Positions 1 to 11,574 of a stretch of DNA of 64,000 nucleotides are shown here, in pieces. Numbering within the stretch: position 1 is the stretch's first letter; the number at the start of each line of letters is the position of its first letter. The notes below the pieces were generated by a model. That model had not been told where the DNA came from and made no database searches. It worked only from the letters and a program-made list of their open reading frames with translations. Source of the DNA: Ichthyophis bannanicus (taxonomy: Eukaryota > Chordata > Amphibia > Gymnophiona > Ichthyophiidae). The position numbers and the translations under genes are program-made. The stretch is from positions 232,564,109-232,628,108 of the forward strand of contig CM066033.1 in the NCBI GenBank assembly GCA_033557465.1. The letters are read 5' to 3'.

Positions 1-547
1 ACTTTCTTGACGTCATAGAGTTTTCTCTTTAAAGTGCGGTGGTTGCGTGGATTGCGCATGGGCGGCGTTTTTCTGCTCGGCGCGGTTGAAGGTTAGCTGG
101 CAGGTAAGCCATTGGAGTTGTGGTTTTTTAACTTTTATAGGTTGTTTTAGTTGTGTTTTGCAGTAGAATAAAGGTTGTGTTTAACTTGTGTGGTTTGTAT
201 GTGTTTTTATAGATTCCCCTGAAGCAGCGGGTAGTCCCGCGAAACGTTTAAAGGGCTCTTGGTGTGATAACGTCGGGGACGCGGCTGGCATTTGTCTTGT
301 TTCCCTGGCTGGCTTTCAAGCTAAGTGCTGTTATTTTCATATTTAAGAAGCAAGGTGTGGGTATCGCCAGCTGCTAGTCACTGGGTCATTGATGTTATTG
401 GGCTTGATATTGGTGTAGATGGCCTGAATTTGGTTCTGGCTGTTCCTTCACCGTATGCCCTTGTATGCTGAGACCCGGTGTACATTGTGTTTATCAAGTG
501 GTATTGCAGAAGAAACACACATGTTTGTATTGGAGTGATTCTTTAAT
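1..547. other. Unassigned repeat-like DNA with a CTGA-hairpin-CGAAAC motif
   Basis: No coding region is recognised here. At 219-246 there is CTGAAGCA, then a stem GCGGG / CCCGC closed by a TAGT loop, then GAAACG. The same layout recurs near 25.83 kb and 51.79 kb at the ends of T-rich retroelement-like tails. An AATAAA lies upstream at about 166. I read this as the end of an old retroelement, with no family assigned. Confidence 0.4.
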
Positions 548-1170
548 TTTCCTTGAATATTGTGTGCAATTCTGGTCACCGTATCTTAAAAAGGATATAG
601 TGTTATTAGAAAAGGTTCAGAGAAGAGCCACCAAAATGGTAAAGGGGATGGAAGGATACTCCTATGAAGAAAGGCTAAAAAGGTTAGGGCTCTTTAACCT
701 GGAAAAGAGACGGCTGAGGGGAGATATGATAGAAGTCTATAAATTAATGAACGGAGTGGAACGGGTAAATGTAGATCGATTGTTTACGTTATCAGAATAT
801 AGAAAGACTAGGGGACATGCAATGAAGCTACAGGGTAAACTATTTAAGGCTAATAAAAGAAAATATTTTTTCACTCAGCGTGTAATCAAACTCTGGAATT
901 TGTTACCTGAGGATGTAGTATAGGCTGTTAGTGTAGCTGGGTTTAAAAACGTTTTGGACAAGTTCCTGGAGGAAAGGTCCATAAACTATTATTAAGAAGG
1001 GACCCAGGATATCAATGCTTGAACCAGTACAAGCACTGCGGAACCTGTGTCTTTTGGGGAAACTGCTAGGTACGTATGATCTAGATTGGCCACTGTTGGA
1101 AACAGGATACTGGGCTTGATGGACCTTGGTCTGACCCAATATGGCATATCTTATGTTCTTATGTTCTTAT
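548..1170 (+). mobile_element. LINE-A (CR1/L2-like), 3' end fragment
   Basis: The segment encodes the last ~120 residues of a CR1/L2-type reverse transcriptase polyprotein: [14 protein letters not shown], the conserved [11 protein letters not shown] and LEKRRLRGD blocks, then [20 protein letters not shown]. The frame runs to the stop near 923. It is followed by the family's 3' UTR (the segment containing GGACCTTGGTCTGACCC) and by a tail of ATGTTCTT repeats ending at 1170. It is truncated at the 5' end, as is usual for target-primed insertions, and no RT catalytic core is present. Six other copies in this window share these blocks. Confidence 0.88.
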
Positions 1171-1788
1171 CCCCGGGTGTGAGCTCCCTTCCAGCTCCCC
1201 CCCATGTCTGATCTGCTCCTTTCCAGCTCCCCCCCCATCTGCTTCCCTCCAGACCCCCCATGTCTGCTCCCCTCCAGACCCCCCATATCTGCTCCCTTCC
1301 AGGTCTCCTTTGTCTGCTCCCTTCCAGGCCCCCCCATGCCTGCTCCCCTCCAGGATCCCCCCTTGTGTCTGCTCCCTTCCAGTCCCCCCCTTGTCTGCTC
1401 CCTTCCAGGCCCCCCCTGTCTGCTCCCCTCCTGACCCCCCCTTGTGTCTGCTCCCTTCCAGGCCCCCCTTGTCTACTCCCTTCCAGGCCCTCCCTTGTGT
1501 CTGCTCCCTTCCAGGCCCCACATGTCTTCTCCCCTCCAGGCCCCCCCTTGTCTGCTCCCTTCCAGGCCTCCTCTTGTATCTGCTCCCTTCCAGGTCCCCC
1601 CCTCCTGTCTTCTCCCTTCGAGGCCCCCCATGTCTGCTCCCTTCCAGGTCCCCCCTTGTGTCTGCTCCCTTCCAGGCCCCCCCTTGTCTGCTCCCTTCCA
1701 GGCCCCCTCCTTGTGTCTGCTCCCTTCCAGGCCCCCCCTTGACTGCTCCCTTCCAGGCCCCCCTTGACTGCTGCCTTCCCTCCTCCCA
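1171..1788. repeat. C-rich minisatellite, about 25-29 bp units
   Basis: Roughly twenty-plus degenerate units contain CTGCTCCCTTCCAGGCCCCC, with some units reading TGTGTCTG and others TGTCTG, so unit length alternates. Stop-free frames on both strands come only from this composition. The minus strand is rich in G runs of 4-7 and could form G-quadruplexes. The array starts immediately after the LINE-A tail. Confidence 0.9.
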
Positions 1789-1822
1789 ACTCACCTCACC
1801 TCACCTCACCTCACCTCACTGA
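1789..1822. repeat. Short (CTCAC)n simple repeat
   Basis: About six tandem copies of the pentamer CTCAC lie between the C-rich minisatellite and the large palindrome. Confidence 0.9.
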
Positions 1823-2214
1823 TTCATCCTTTAAAATCAAATGAAAGCAGCCATGGGAACATTTCTCCATTCCCATGGCTCTGCTTTCACACTGCTGGGT
1901 CACTGCCTTCAATCTTCCTGGAGCCGGTGGGGTGGGGCGGCCCGAGGTCATTGCTTCCGCTGCCCATCCACTTCCATTGCTGCTGCTTCCTCCAAAACAA
2001 AAGCAGCTCTGTTCCTGCGGCTGCTTTCGTTTTGGGTGAAGCAGCCAGCAGCAACAAAAGTGGAAGGGCAGCAGAAGCGATGACCTTGGGCCCCCCCAGC
2101 CCGCCAGCTCCAGGAAGACTGAATTCAGTGACCCAGCAGTTTGAAAGCAGAGCCGCAGGAACAGAGAAATGTTTCCACGGCTGCTTTCATTTGATTTTAA
2201 ATGATTAATCTGGC
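1818..2214. mobile_element. Fold-back element: ~395-bp imperfect palindrome
   Basis: The left arm (1818 to about 2010) pairs with the right arm (about 2020-2214). The ends show TTTAAAATCAAATGAAAGCAG and its complement, and the inner blocks show CTGCTGGGTCACTG against CAGTGACCCAGCAG. Similarity extends nearly to the centre, so almost the whole element would fold into one long hairpin. There is no ORF of note. It is most likely a fold-back MITE, with superfamily unknown. Confidence 0.75.
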
Positions 2215-2225
2215 TTGACGCGTCA

Positions 2226-2332
2226 GCGGTTCTATCATAGGCAGTTTCTAGGGAGCAGCAAATCGTGCCGCCCCCTAGAAACTGCCGCCTGAGGCCACCG
2301 CCTCAGTTCGCCTAATGATAGAACTGCCCCTG
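2226..2332. mobile_element. Small MITE-like element with long inverted ends
   Basis: The left end CAGCGGTTCTATCATAGGC is inverted at the right end as GCCTAATGATAGAACTGCCCCTG. Internal CAGTTTCTAGGG / CCCTAGAAACTG also pair. CAG...CTG termini are hAT-like, but I see no 8-bp target duplication. Confidence 0.5.
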
Positions 2333-2650
2333 CCTGCATAATCTTAAGAACACAGGACAATTAGTCCATCTGCACTTGTTCCTCCAATCCTTGTATCCCA
2401 TCCTTTGGCCATTATTCCTCTGTCCCTCCCTTAATACCAGCTAGGCCTTCTTTCCTCTGTATGCTGTCTCCTCTTCCTTTGGATCCACCTCCCTCTTCCA
2501 TTATTACTTATGTGGTACACAATATTGCTGAATGTCATGATCAGCATAAAACTGATGACTAAGCTGATAGGAACTAAAAGATTGTTCCATCTGGCTCAAG
2601 GAGATGAAGTGCAGTAGGGTTCATTTTCGGATCAATTCCATTTGGTTCAT
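2333..2650. other. Unassigned sequence
   Basis: There is no convincing ORF, no repeat match and no RNA gene signal. The composition is ordinary. Confidence 0.4.
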
Positions 2651-4115
2651 TTTCAGATTCTTGGGAGACTATGATAAAATGAGGAAAATAGTTAAGAAAA
2701 AACTAAAAGGAGCAGTTGCAAAGGTTAAAGATTTGCATCAAGCATGGGTGTTGTTTAAAATACTTTCTTAGAAGACTAGACCAGTTGTGTTCCACGCTTT
2801 AAGAAAAGTTGAATGAAGTCCAAAAAACAGCCAGCATGGTTTAAAAGTGCAGTCAGAAAGGCTGTTGTTGCCAAAAAAGCATCTTTCAGGAAATGGAAAA
2901 AAGGAGCCAAATGATGAAAACTGGAAACAACATAAGCACTGGCAAGTTAGATGCAAGGCATTGATAAGACAGGCAAATAGTGAATTTGAGCTTGCTTTGG
3001 AAGCAAAAACACATAATAAAGACTTTTTCAAGTACATTCGTAGCAAAAAAACTGTGATGGAGTCAGTTGGACCATTAGATGATAGAGGAGTAAAAGGGGC
3101 ACTAAGAGGGGACAAGGCCATAGCGGAGAGTCTGAATGAATTCTTTGCTTCGATTTTTACCCATGACTGAAATGGTATTTAAAGGCAATGTCGCAGAAGA
3201 ATTGAAAGAAATGGCAATTGAATCAAAATGGCAAATGAAATTTAATGTAGACAAGTGCAAAATTATGCACCTAGGAAAGAACAACCCAAACTATGATTAC
3301 ACGATACAAGGTTCCACATTAGGAACCACCACCCAGGAAAAAGATATAGGCATCATCGTGGATAACATGTTGAAACCCTCTGCCCAGTGTGCAGCGGTGG
3401 CCAAGAGAGCAAATAGAATGCTAGGAATCATAAGGAAAGGCATGGCGAATAAAACAAAGGATATTATAATGCCTCTGTATTGTTCCATGATGCGACCGCA
3501 CCTTGAATATTGTGTGCAATTTTGGTCGCCATATCTTAAAAAGGATATAGCGTTATTAGAAAAGGTACAGAGAAAAACCACCAAAATAGTAAAGTGGATG
3601 GAAGGATACCCCTATGAAGAGAGGCTAAAAAGGTTAGGGCTCTTCAAACTGGAAAAGAGACGACTGAGGGGAGATAAGATAGAGATCTATAAATTAATGA
3701 ACGGAGTGGAACGGGTAAACGTAGATTGATTGTTTACATCATCAGAGTATAAAAAGACTAGGGGGCATGCAATAAAGCTACAGGGTAACCTATTTAAGAC
3801 TAATAAGAGAAAATATTTTTTCACTCAACGTGTAATCAAACTCTGGAATTCGTTACTGGAGGATTTAGTAAAAGCTGTTAGTGTAGCCGAGTTTAAAAAA
3901 GGTTTGGACAAGTTCCTGGAGGAAAGGTCCATAAATCATTATTAAAGGGGACCCGGGATATCCACTGCTTGACCCAATACAAGCATTGTGGAACCTGTGT
4001 CTTTTGGGGAAACTGCTAGGTACGCATTACCTAGATTGGCCACTGTTGGAAACAGGATACTGGGCTTCATGTACCTTGGTCTGACCCAGTATGGAATATC
4101 TTATGTTATTATTTG
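2651..4115 (+). mobile_element. LINE-A copy with internal deletion of the RT core
   Basis: The segment begins in the endonuclease-RT linker (ETMIK-like block, then FRKWKKGAK-like block) and continues through DKAIAESLNEFFASIF at about 3110-3165. It then jumps directly to KWQMKFNVDKCKIMHLGKNN near 3225. The whole palm region, including FADD, is absent. The remaining 3' part ([40 protein letters not shown]) and the 3' UTR are present to about 4115. Several frameshifts break the frame. The plus-strand ORFs at 2847-3170, 3136-3729 and 3730-3945 are pieces of it. Confidence 0.88.
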
Positions 4116-5198
4116 TTTCATTTATTTTCATTAAAGTCAATAGGATAAGCACTTTTGCATGTTAACATACAGTTTTCTATCCATTTTCAATGAAACATGT
4201 TTAGAATTTGCTGGTGGGCATCTGCCAGAGTAGTAGTAACAGCAAAAGACATCAAGACTGGCATGAAGGTTGCACAGCACCAAAAGAGGGGTAGATGACT
4301 GTAACAAAGGCATGAAGAGTCCAACTCACCATGAAAAGGCAAAGCAGCACAAATAGTATACTGAAGACACCAAGGAACCAGGAGAGAGGCACAGCAGACC
4401 CCAAATCCTCTGGTTGGAGTTGAAGAAGCACCAGCACTGAGAGTTTTTCTGAGAAAATGAGCTACATGACAGCATATCCAAGTATTTTCAAAGATAGGTT
4501 TGCCAGGGAGAATATGACAGCTAAAGCCCACTTGCTGCCGCATTAGCATAAAGATCACAGGAAAGGGCTTGTACTTTGAAACAATGGCTTTCCAAGTCCT
4601 CTTGGCACCCGGGGCAGGGTGCTCCCCCCCCCCCTACATTGCCAACAGCACCTCCACAGCCTGCCCATGGAGGCAGTGTGGCTAACTTACCATAGAGCTG
4701 GCTTGCTATGGTGTCTCATGAGACTTTGGCTGGGACAGAAGTGCAGCTGGGCTACAGAGTGCGAGGCAGCTCAGCAAGCTAGCTTTATGGTTAGTTTCCT
4801 ATGCTGCCTCTGTGGGTCTGGCGAGGGTATACCCCCCTCCCGACCGGCACTTGGGGTGAGCCACATCCACTGCCCCACCCTTGGTATGCCACTGCTGTAA
4901 AAGGAAGACTGGAATGCAGCCTAAAGTTTCATCTGTTCTGTTCTGGCACAAAGTAGCTACTATTGATCAGTCCTAAATTCAGCTACTTTTACTTGGAGTG
5001 CAGGATGAAGTCCTCAACCTAGTATCTGCATTCTCTCCTGAAACTAGTTCTAGCAGGAATTGTTTATGAAAATGATGTAACATGCTACTTTGGAAAGATG
5101 GCCTGGTTGCTTTTCTCTCTTGATGGCCTTCTGACATTAAATGCATTCTGAAAAATGCTGTTCCTCAAGTGTTATAAAATGTTTTCATATCTGTGGTC
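4116..5198. other. Unassigned sequence
   Basis: Nothing recognisable was found. A 123-codon minus-strand frame (4558-4187) has no recognisable domain and no neighbouring support. It is probably chance. Confidence 0.4.
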
Positions 5199-5206
5199 TT
5201 CTAAAG

Positions 5207-5402
5207 CAGAGGTTCCCAACTCCAGTCCTGGGGGGGGCCAAACACCATTCAGGTTTTCAGGCTATCCCTAATAAATATGCATGAGATGCATTTGCATGCA
5301 CTGCCTTTATTGTATTCAAATGTATCTCATGCATATTCATTAGGGACAGCCTGAAAATCTGAATGGTGTTTGGCCCTCCAGAACTGGAGTTGGGAACCTC
5401 TG
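5207..5402. mobile_element. Fold-back hAT-type MITE, 196 bp
   Basis: The element starts CAGAGGTTCCCAACTCCAG and ends with its inverse (CTGGAGTTGGGAACCTCTG). Most of the two halves pair with each other. It is flanked by a perfect 8-bp target duplication, TTCTAAAG (5199-5206 and 5403-5410), which fits the hAT superfamily. It is non-coding. Close relatives lie at 27105-27298 and, degraded, at about 49347-49556. Confidence 0.88.
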
Positions 5403-5410
5403 TTCTAAAG

Positions 5411-5896
5411 GATCTATTCTCTGTAGCACTGAGGACTGATACTGCAGGAACTAGTGCTCAGGCTGAACCAGAAGGTGAAAAGCTAGGGACATCCCTCACA
5501 CTCTCAACTACCTGCTCTTCCTGGAGGGAGTGTCAGCTCATTCAAACCTTCCTCGGTCACTAAACTTTCAGTCTCTTCTGATTCTGGAAATCCCTTACAA
5601 GATGATTCATCCAATTTAGTATCTTCCCAAAACAGCTCCACATATTTCTCAGAAGGAAACATGGTGCACCTGCTATTGTACTCTATTGGCTACAAAGGAT
5701 AGTCTCTCCTGCCCTCAACGCCTAACCATGCACAGTCCTTGCCTTCTTTTGCTCCTGTATAGAGGTGAGAGTACACAACTGATGTTTTATATAGTCACTG
5801 AAAGCTGCAGATGCTGGTACTCTCCTCCTAAAAAACATCTCTCTTTATCTTGGCTGGCAGACCACAGGGGTTCCAAGATGCAAATCTCTTATTTTT
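5411..5896. other. Unassigned sequence
   Basis: No domain-bearing ORF or repeat was recognised. Short open frames (5363-5563, 5686-5898) look like chance. Confidence 0.35.
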
Positions 5897-6170
5897 AAGA
5901 ACCTAAAAATATAAGATATGCCATACTTGGTCAGACAACAGGTCCATCAAGCCCTGTATCCTCTTTCCAAAAGTGGCCAATCCAGATCACAAGTACTTGT
6001 CAGGTTCCCAAAACCCCAGGGGTAAACAGTGGCTATTTCCCCAGTCTACTTTAATAATGGTTTAATGACATTTCCATTAGCAACTTGTCCAAACCTCTTT
6101 TAAACCCAGCTACACTAACAACTTTTACTAAATCCTTCAGCAAAGAATTCCAGAGTTTGATTACATGTTT
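5897..6170 (-). mobile_element. LINE-A 3' fragment
   Basis: Reading the minus strand, this holds the last codons of the LINE-A ORF and the 3' UTR. The plus-strand landmarks are ATAAGATATGCCATACTTGG, GTCCATCAAGCCCTGTATCC and CAAACCTCTTTTAAACCCAG. It is more diverged than the other copies, so it is probably older. Confidence 0.8.
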
Positions 6171-6649
6171 ACCGCTAATGCTTCTGATGGTCCCAGATCT
6201 TGTTGAAGAATCACCTACATTTCTCCTATGCTTTTCCCATGCCTATCTCTAGTAGGAACAGACTGGGATAGTCAGGGCACAACACTATATCTGGTATTAG
6301 AGTGGAGAGATAGTGGATATTGCAACACAGCCAGTTACCTGGCAGTCCATGTGGACCAACAGAATGTGTCAGTCTTTTACAAGTGAAGCAACTTTCACAC
6401 ACACCAATTTAATTGGTATGTCTCTATCCATCCCATGCCTCAGTGCTGTCTCTGCTGCGCTCTTTTCAATTTATTTTTTGTCAGGCTTCTCAATATGGAG
6501 TCAGTCTGCCTGCATCACAGAGTCCAGCTTTTCTCTGACACACAAACTTGGGTGGGAGGTATTCAAAGGCATTTACACAGCTTGCAGACTTGGATTAGCA
6601 TTGGGGCATGTCGGGGGCATTAAGGGGTAGAGCAGAGGCAGCACCCATC
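6171..6649. other. Unassigned sequence
   Basis: Two overlapping open frames of 62-105 codons (6313-6630) show no recognisable domain. I see no supporting context. Confidence 0.35.
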
Positions 6650-6970
6650 ACTAACTAGGCAGCGGTGAGATTGAGCCACTGCCCGGTTAGCAACACATGA
6701 GTAAAGTATGGCGTGGCAAAGAAGCACCAACTTTAGAAGAAGCCCAAAGAAGCACCAACTTTTGAAAAGCCCAAAGAAGCACCTGCCCTAACTTTACCCA
6801 TGGAAGCTAACTGGAAAGCGGCTCAATATCGCTGCCTCCTGGTTAGCTTACGGGTTCTGCAGCAAAGCCAGATATTCAATGCCGGTAGCCAGGTAAGGCC
6901 CTGGCATTGAATATCCAGGGTCAGACGTCAGCAGCGACAGCTAGCCCTTTTCAAGAACTAGCCCCCACAA
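6650..6970. mobile_element. Probable MITE fragment (GATATTC family)
   Basis: It shares blocks with the element at 42903-43372: CCACTGCCCGGTTAGC, AGCCAGATATTCA and GGCATTGAATATCCAGGGTC. Several inverted blocks are visible, and the termini are not resolved. Confidence 0.45.
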
Positions 6971-9900
6971 CTGCATATCCCCCTCCTCAGTGCCTAGGTC
7001 ATCTGTATCTGAGTCCCATGTGTGCTATTTCTATTCTCTCTTTCTTTAAGCTTTGTAATTTCTACCATTTTTCTCTTTGAAGCCTGTACTTCCCTAACAA
7101 AAGCTACTCTCCCTTTGAAATCCAATGCAGAAATAGTAAGAAAATGGTGGTGGTCTCAGATTCATTATGACACTATTAGCACTGGGATTTAGAAATAATG
7201 AGGCTGGGATAGGCTTATCTGGCTGCTTGTCAAGTGACTTCTGCTTTGTCCTTGTCCCTTTTCAAAGTGGCTCTAATTTGACTGTCAGTTCTCACCAAGG
7301 ATCAAACCCATAACTTTCAAGAGGGGGCAGCTGAGAGTTTACAGCTGAAGCCATGAAAGTTATACTATCATGAGAGAAGCCAGTGACTAGTTTTCTTCGA
7401 AGCAGCAAAAGCAGAGGCAGGTCTCTGGAGGAGCTCATTGGACAAGCATGGGTATGTCCTTGATTATGGACTGAATGCCGGTCCAATGGACTTCTCCTGG
7501 GAATATCTCACCTCCTTCTGCCCAAAGAATAATTATTTACTGTCTTTTACCTTGATTATGTAGCTCCCATAACATCAGCTGCAATTATCTACTTGCCACG
7601 GTCATGGATTTTATTTTCTGGGAGTCTGGCACTAGCTAAGCAAAAACAAGCCCTGTTTTTCTGACTCCATAAACTATAACAGTGCTAGAAGCAAATGAAT
7701 CTTTGGGTCATCTGAGACTAATACCCTTTCAATTTATTTAGAGAAAATGAACTGAAAATGGCCTTTTTTATTTGATATCAATGCATACCTTTAGCATCCA
7801 GGAAAAGTTGAGGAGATGGGGGCGCTAGTAATTTGGGTGGGGGAATAGGTAGAGCAGAGTTCACTGGGGTAATCTGCCTTTGTGGAGTACATCAGAAGGG
7901 GCAGGACACAGTTTTATGTAGACAGGAGGTATTATATAACAATTGGGGCTATCTGAAATGAATTCCCTCTGAATAAGTAGCCTTTTAACTTTAAATTTTT
8001 TAGCACTAGGGAACCCAAGTGATAACTACAAAGTGAAGAAACTCTAAGTAATATAGCCAAGGTAGAAGCTAGTGAATAGTTAACCTCTGAGCAGCAGGAG
8101 GTGAGAGATCCCCCAGAGGAGCCGATTGGACCAGCATTTAATCTCTAACCAAGGGCCATATTCACTATAAAGTGGCCCTTTGAGTTCTTGTGTGCACCGC
8201 ATACCATTTGCTATGTAACATCCTATGTTTTTCCTAGCGGTGACATGTGCACCAAAAATTGCATGCTAAAAATCAGAACCTTTCAATTTTAGTGTACATT
8301 TTATTTTTAATTTAATTTAATTTACGGATTAATAAACAGTGCTCTAGCTAGGGATATAATTACAATGGATGATACCCAGTCTGACAAATTTAACAACAAG
8401 GATATTTCAGCTTTAAATCCCACATTCAAAATAGGGTCACTATGTTTCAAAGCACCATATGAGATACCGAGTATGAAAACTGAGAGATTATTTGGGATGA
8501 TCTAAAGAATGGGACTGCCTAGAAATTTGGAAGTGTCTGAAGGCAGACTATAGGAAATCCATTTAAAATTCCTGACAATGAAGAACAGATGAGGCCACAG
8601 CCAGATGTAAGTAAGCTTAAAAAGGAATACCTGCTCTCTAGAAGCATTTCTCAAAATATCAAAGACTCTGATGTCCATATGTAAATCTTCTATTAATCGA
8701 AACACATCAAACTACTCCACATATCAAAGCCAACAGGAAGCAATCTATTTGCCATTTTTAGTCTAAAAAAAATCAGAACAAATGAAAATAATATAATAAA
8801 AGGCTAAAACTCTGCAGATTGTAATTTATTTTCTTCTCTGTCTACAAGCAATATGTGTTCTCTGATATGTTCTGACCTCCTAAAAGGTGAAAGAATTTTT
8901 AAAATTCTATACCATAAATTTGTGCACCTCTGTAAGAAGAGAGACATGGAAAAGAAACCCTTTTCTTCTACATTATGAAATCATAGCAATTAATAATTGA
9001 GAACCTTTCTCTTTCAGGACTAGAGTGCTCTCTTCAGCTTGTTAAGCTTAGTTCACTCCCACTGATAATTCACTGGAGATCATAATTTATGGACAATTGA
9101 AGCTGCAGAAACATCTCCTAGTAGGAACGGAGCAGATCCATAGCAACAATTCTTCAGGGGAATATTAATCCCCAGCTTTATGTAGTGCTAAGTGTACAAT
9201 AGTAATCAGAACTTGAGTAGAAGCTGCTAATCATTGAGGGAAAAGGCTGTATAAAGAATTCATAATGGAATTAGCCTGCGGCAAACAAAGAAAGACAAAA
9301 TTAAATCAGCCATCAAATTGCACCAAGGAATTTTAATTTACAGGTTAATGTAGGATTATGTAACTAATCACAGCTAACATTTTCAATGAACAACCAATAA
9401 AATCCTGCTCTTTATTTTTAATCTTACTAATGGTATTTCAATGACATAGTTTTAATACCATAAAAGGCACTAAGATGATCAGAAAAAAATTCTAAAAGTA
9501 TTCTAGAATACTCATGGAATGAACAAATCAATGCAAAATGGTTGGTAGCAATTAATTAGCATAAATATACATCTAGATAGCCTGCTATGAGGTTCCGTCC
9601 TGCATAGGAAAGTTCCTTGGAGTCTGCATAGGAAAGATTTACATAAGCGAGTGTACATTACCGAGGGTTTAAGGCATAACGTGTCTTTCATGAGGGAGTT
9701 ATAGAGACACCAAAGACCCTAAATTAAATATGTGGAACAAATTTGGAGAACAAAGTGAATTAACTAATTTGAAATAAAACCCTGGTTATAGATTTTAAAG
9801 TCTATATTTCACAGATACCCTAGCCCACATGCACAAAAGATTGCTCTAACAGAGTTTTCACTGTTTATAAATGTGGACATCATAAAAAGGAATAAGGTTT

Positions 9901-11574
9901 CTGGGAGAAAAAAAAAGTCCATTAGCATTTCCCAGAAGAAGAAAAAATGTCTTGTATCCTATCCAGGGCTATTTTCATTCCAGCCAAAGCACGACAAAAG
10001 AAGGCCAAAATTCTATTCCTTTTCAAAAATGATTTGAAGCCCACCACTAGCACATACAAATATGTTAAAGGGCTGCATGAGTCTTCGCACTGGAAAAGAG
10101 AACTGGGAAATTAGAACAGATGCTTGCAAAGACATCAACTTAATCAAAAAGATCTTTTTACAACATATGGCAGAACCGAAATTATTATAAATGAAACAGA
10201 AAGTATTTTTCTAAGCTTTGCTTCACATATGAAATATATAAGGAAGAGAGGCAATGGAATTTTTTTGCATATGTTTTCCTGTTCCGAACAAAGCAGGAAA
10301 GCCTTATTTTGCCTTAATCTAAATGTTCATTTTATGGAGGCGGCAACCTTCTGCCCACTTATTAGCAATGGAGTTTGTTGCATTAGACAGCCTTATTTTA
10401 AGATGCACACTTAAAAAAAAAAACATTATAGTGTCAATGGCACTACCCTTCAGCAATCCTGTAATAACTTTATTCAACCATTTCTAATTATAATTATATT
10501 TTCAATTCCTTTTAGCTACAGAAACTCTTTATCAATCAGAGCACAAGACAGAAAATTACTTTATTACAGCTACAGCTCGTTAGTCTGAGTGCTCTTAATG
10601 AAGCAGCCTCATAATCAGATGAAAATCATGCTGAAGAAAACTTGCATCATTAGTCTGGGTCTTAATTACCTAGAAATATAGTCACTAACAATGATACTCC
10701 ATTTCCCGATACGGTGCATGCACCTTCTACACTAGTTGCAATTAATAATTTCACAGCCTGCTGCAGAGAGTTTCTATTTATTCATAACAATGAAGGGGGA
10801 GGGGGAATTCTAAATGTAATTGAGCAGCTCAGATTGTACTCTCCCCAGGATAGAATGTCAAAAGCCTAATATTGAAGATCAAAATAATTCATCCTTCCAA
10901 TTATACATTTTGGGGTTAATTTTATAAGGCATTTCTCTCCATAGAGCAGTGTTTGTGCTCACCAATCACTTTTTGTAAAATTGCCCAAGTCATAGGCACT
11001 TAAACGTAACGTTGCCCAACGTAGTTGGAGGCATTCCTGGAAGCAAGATTTGGGGAGGATTTTCATTTTTGTACATAATATATCAAATACACATAGAGGC
11101 AGATCCCATAAGATGCATGTCTGGCCCACAGACATGTATAAATTGAAAACAGGCCCTTTTTGAACCTAATTCCGCATTTGCGGGTCTAGACATGCGCAGG
11201 CCATGCAATACAATGGAGAAACATGTCCCCCGTCAATATTATGGGAGACGGGTAAACGCTTTGGACGTCCCCGTGCCCATCATATTCTGAAAAGTTGCAT
11301 GTTTTGGATCCTGCCCGTCTCCGTGATGTATCCACGGAAGCCATGCCTCCTCAGCAAAAACGTGTCTCCTAAGCTGATGCAAACTAGACATACATACCAA
11401 TGATAAATGACTGCTGCTGCAACCTAGCCATATACCAGTCCTCTGCATGCCCTGAAAAGTGCTAGGTAATCCCAGTGCACCCTAATATGGTATAAGAGAA
11501 TGTAAATATGAACATGTATGTCTTGACATATCTTGCATCAAATGGTACTTAGTATTATAAAACGGCCCCACTGC
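6971..11574. other. Repeat-poor AT-rich island without recognisable genes
   Basis: About 4.6 kb contains no LINE, SINE or MITE that I recognise and no ORF longer than about 96 codons. The 9.0-9.4 kb and 10.45-10.95 kb parts are rich in TAAT/ATTA and TTAATTAC-like words, as conserved enhancers can be. Composition alone cannot establish that. This is the best candidate stretch of single-copy DNA in the window. Confidence 0.5.

Noticed and set aside
219..246. Active hammerhead ribozyme
   Set aside because: The core has an extra base before stem II, a C where A9 should be, and no visible stem I partner. Kept only as a recurring motif.
1151..1822. Overlapping stop-free frames of 76-212 codons on both strands
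   Set aside because: They all come from the C-rich minisatellite. No motif or start context supports coding.
4187..4558. 123-codon minus-strand ORF
   Set aside because: No domain, no splice or poly(A) context, and alternative frames of similar length overlap it.
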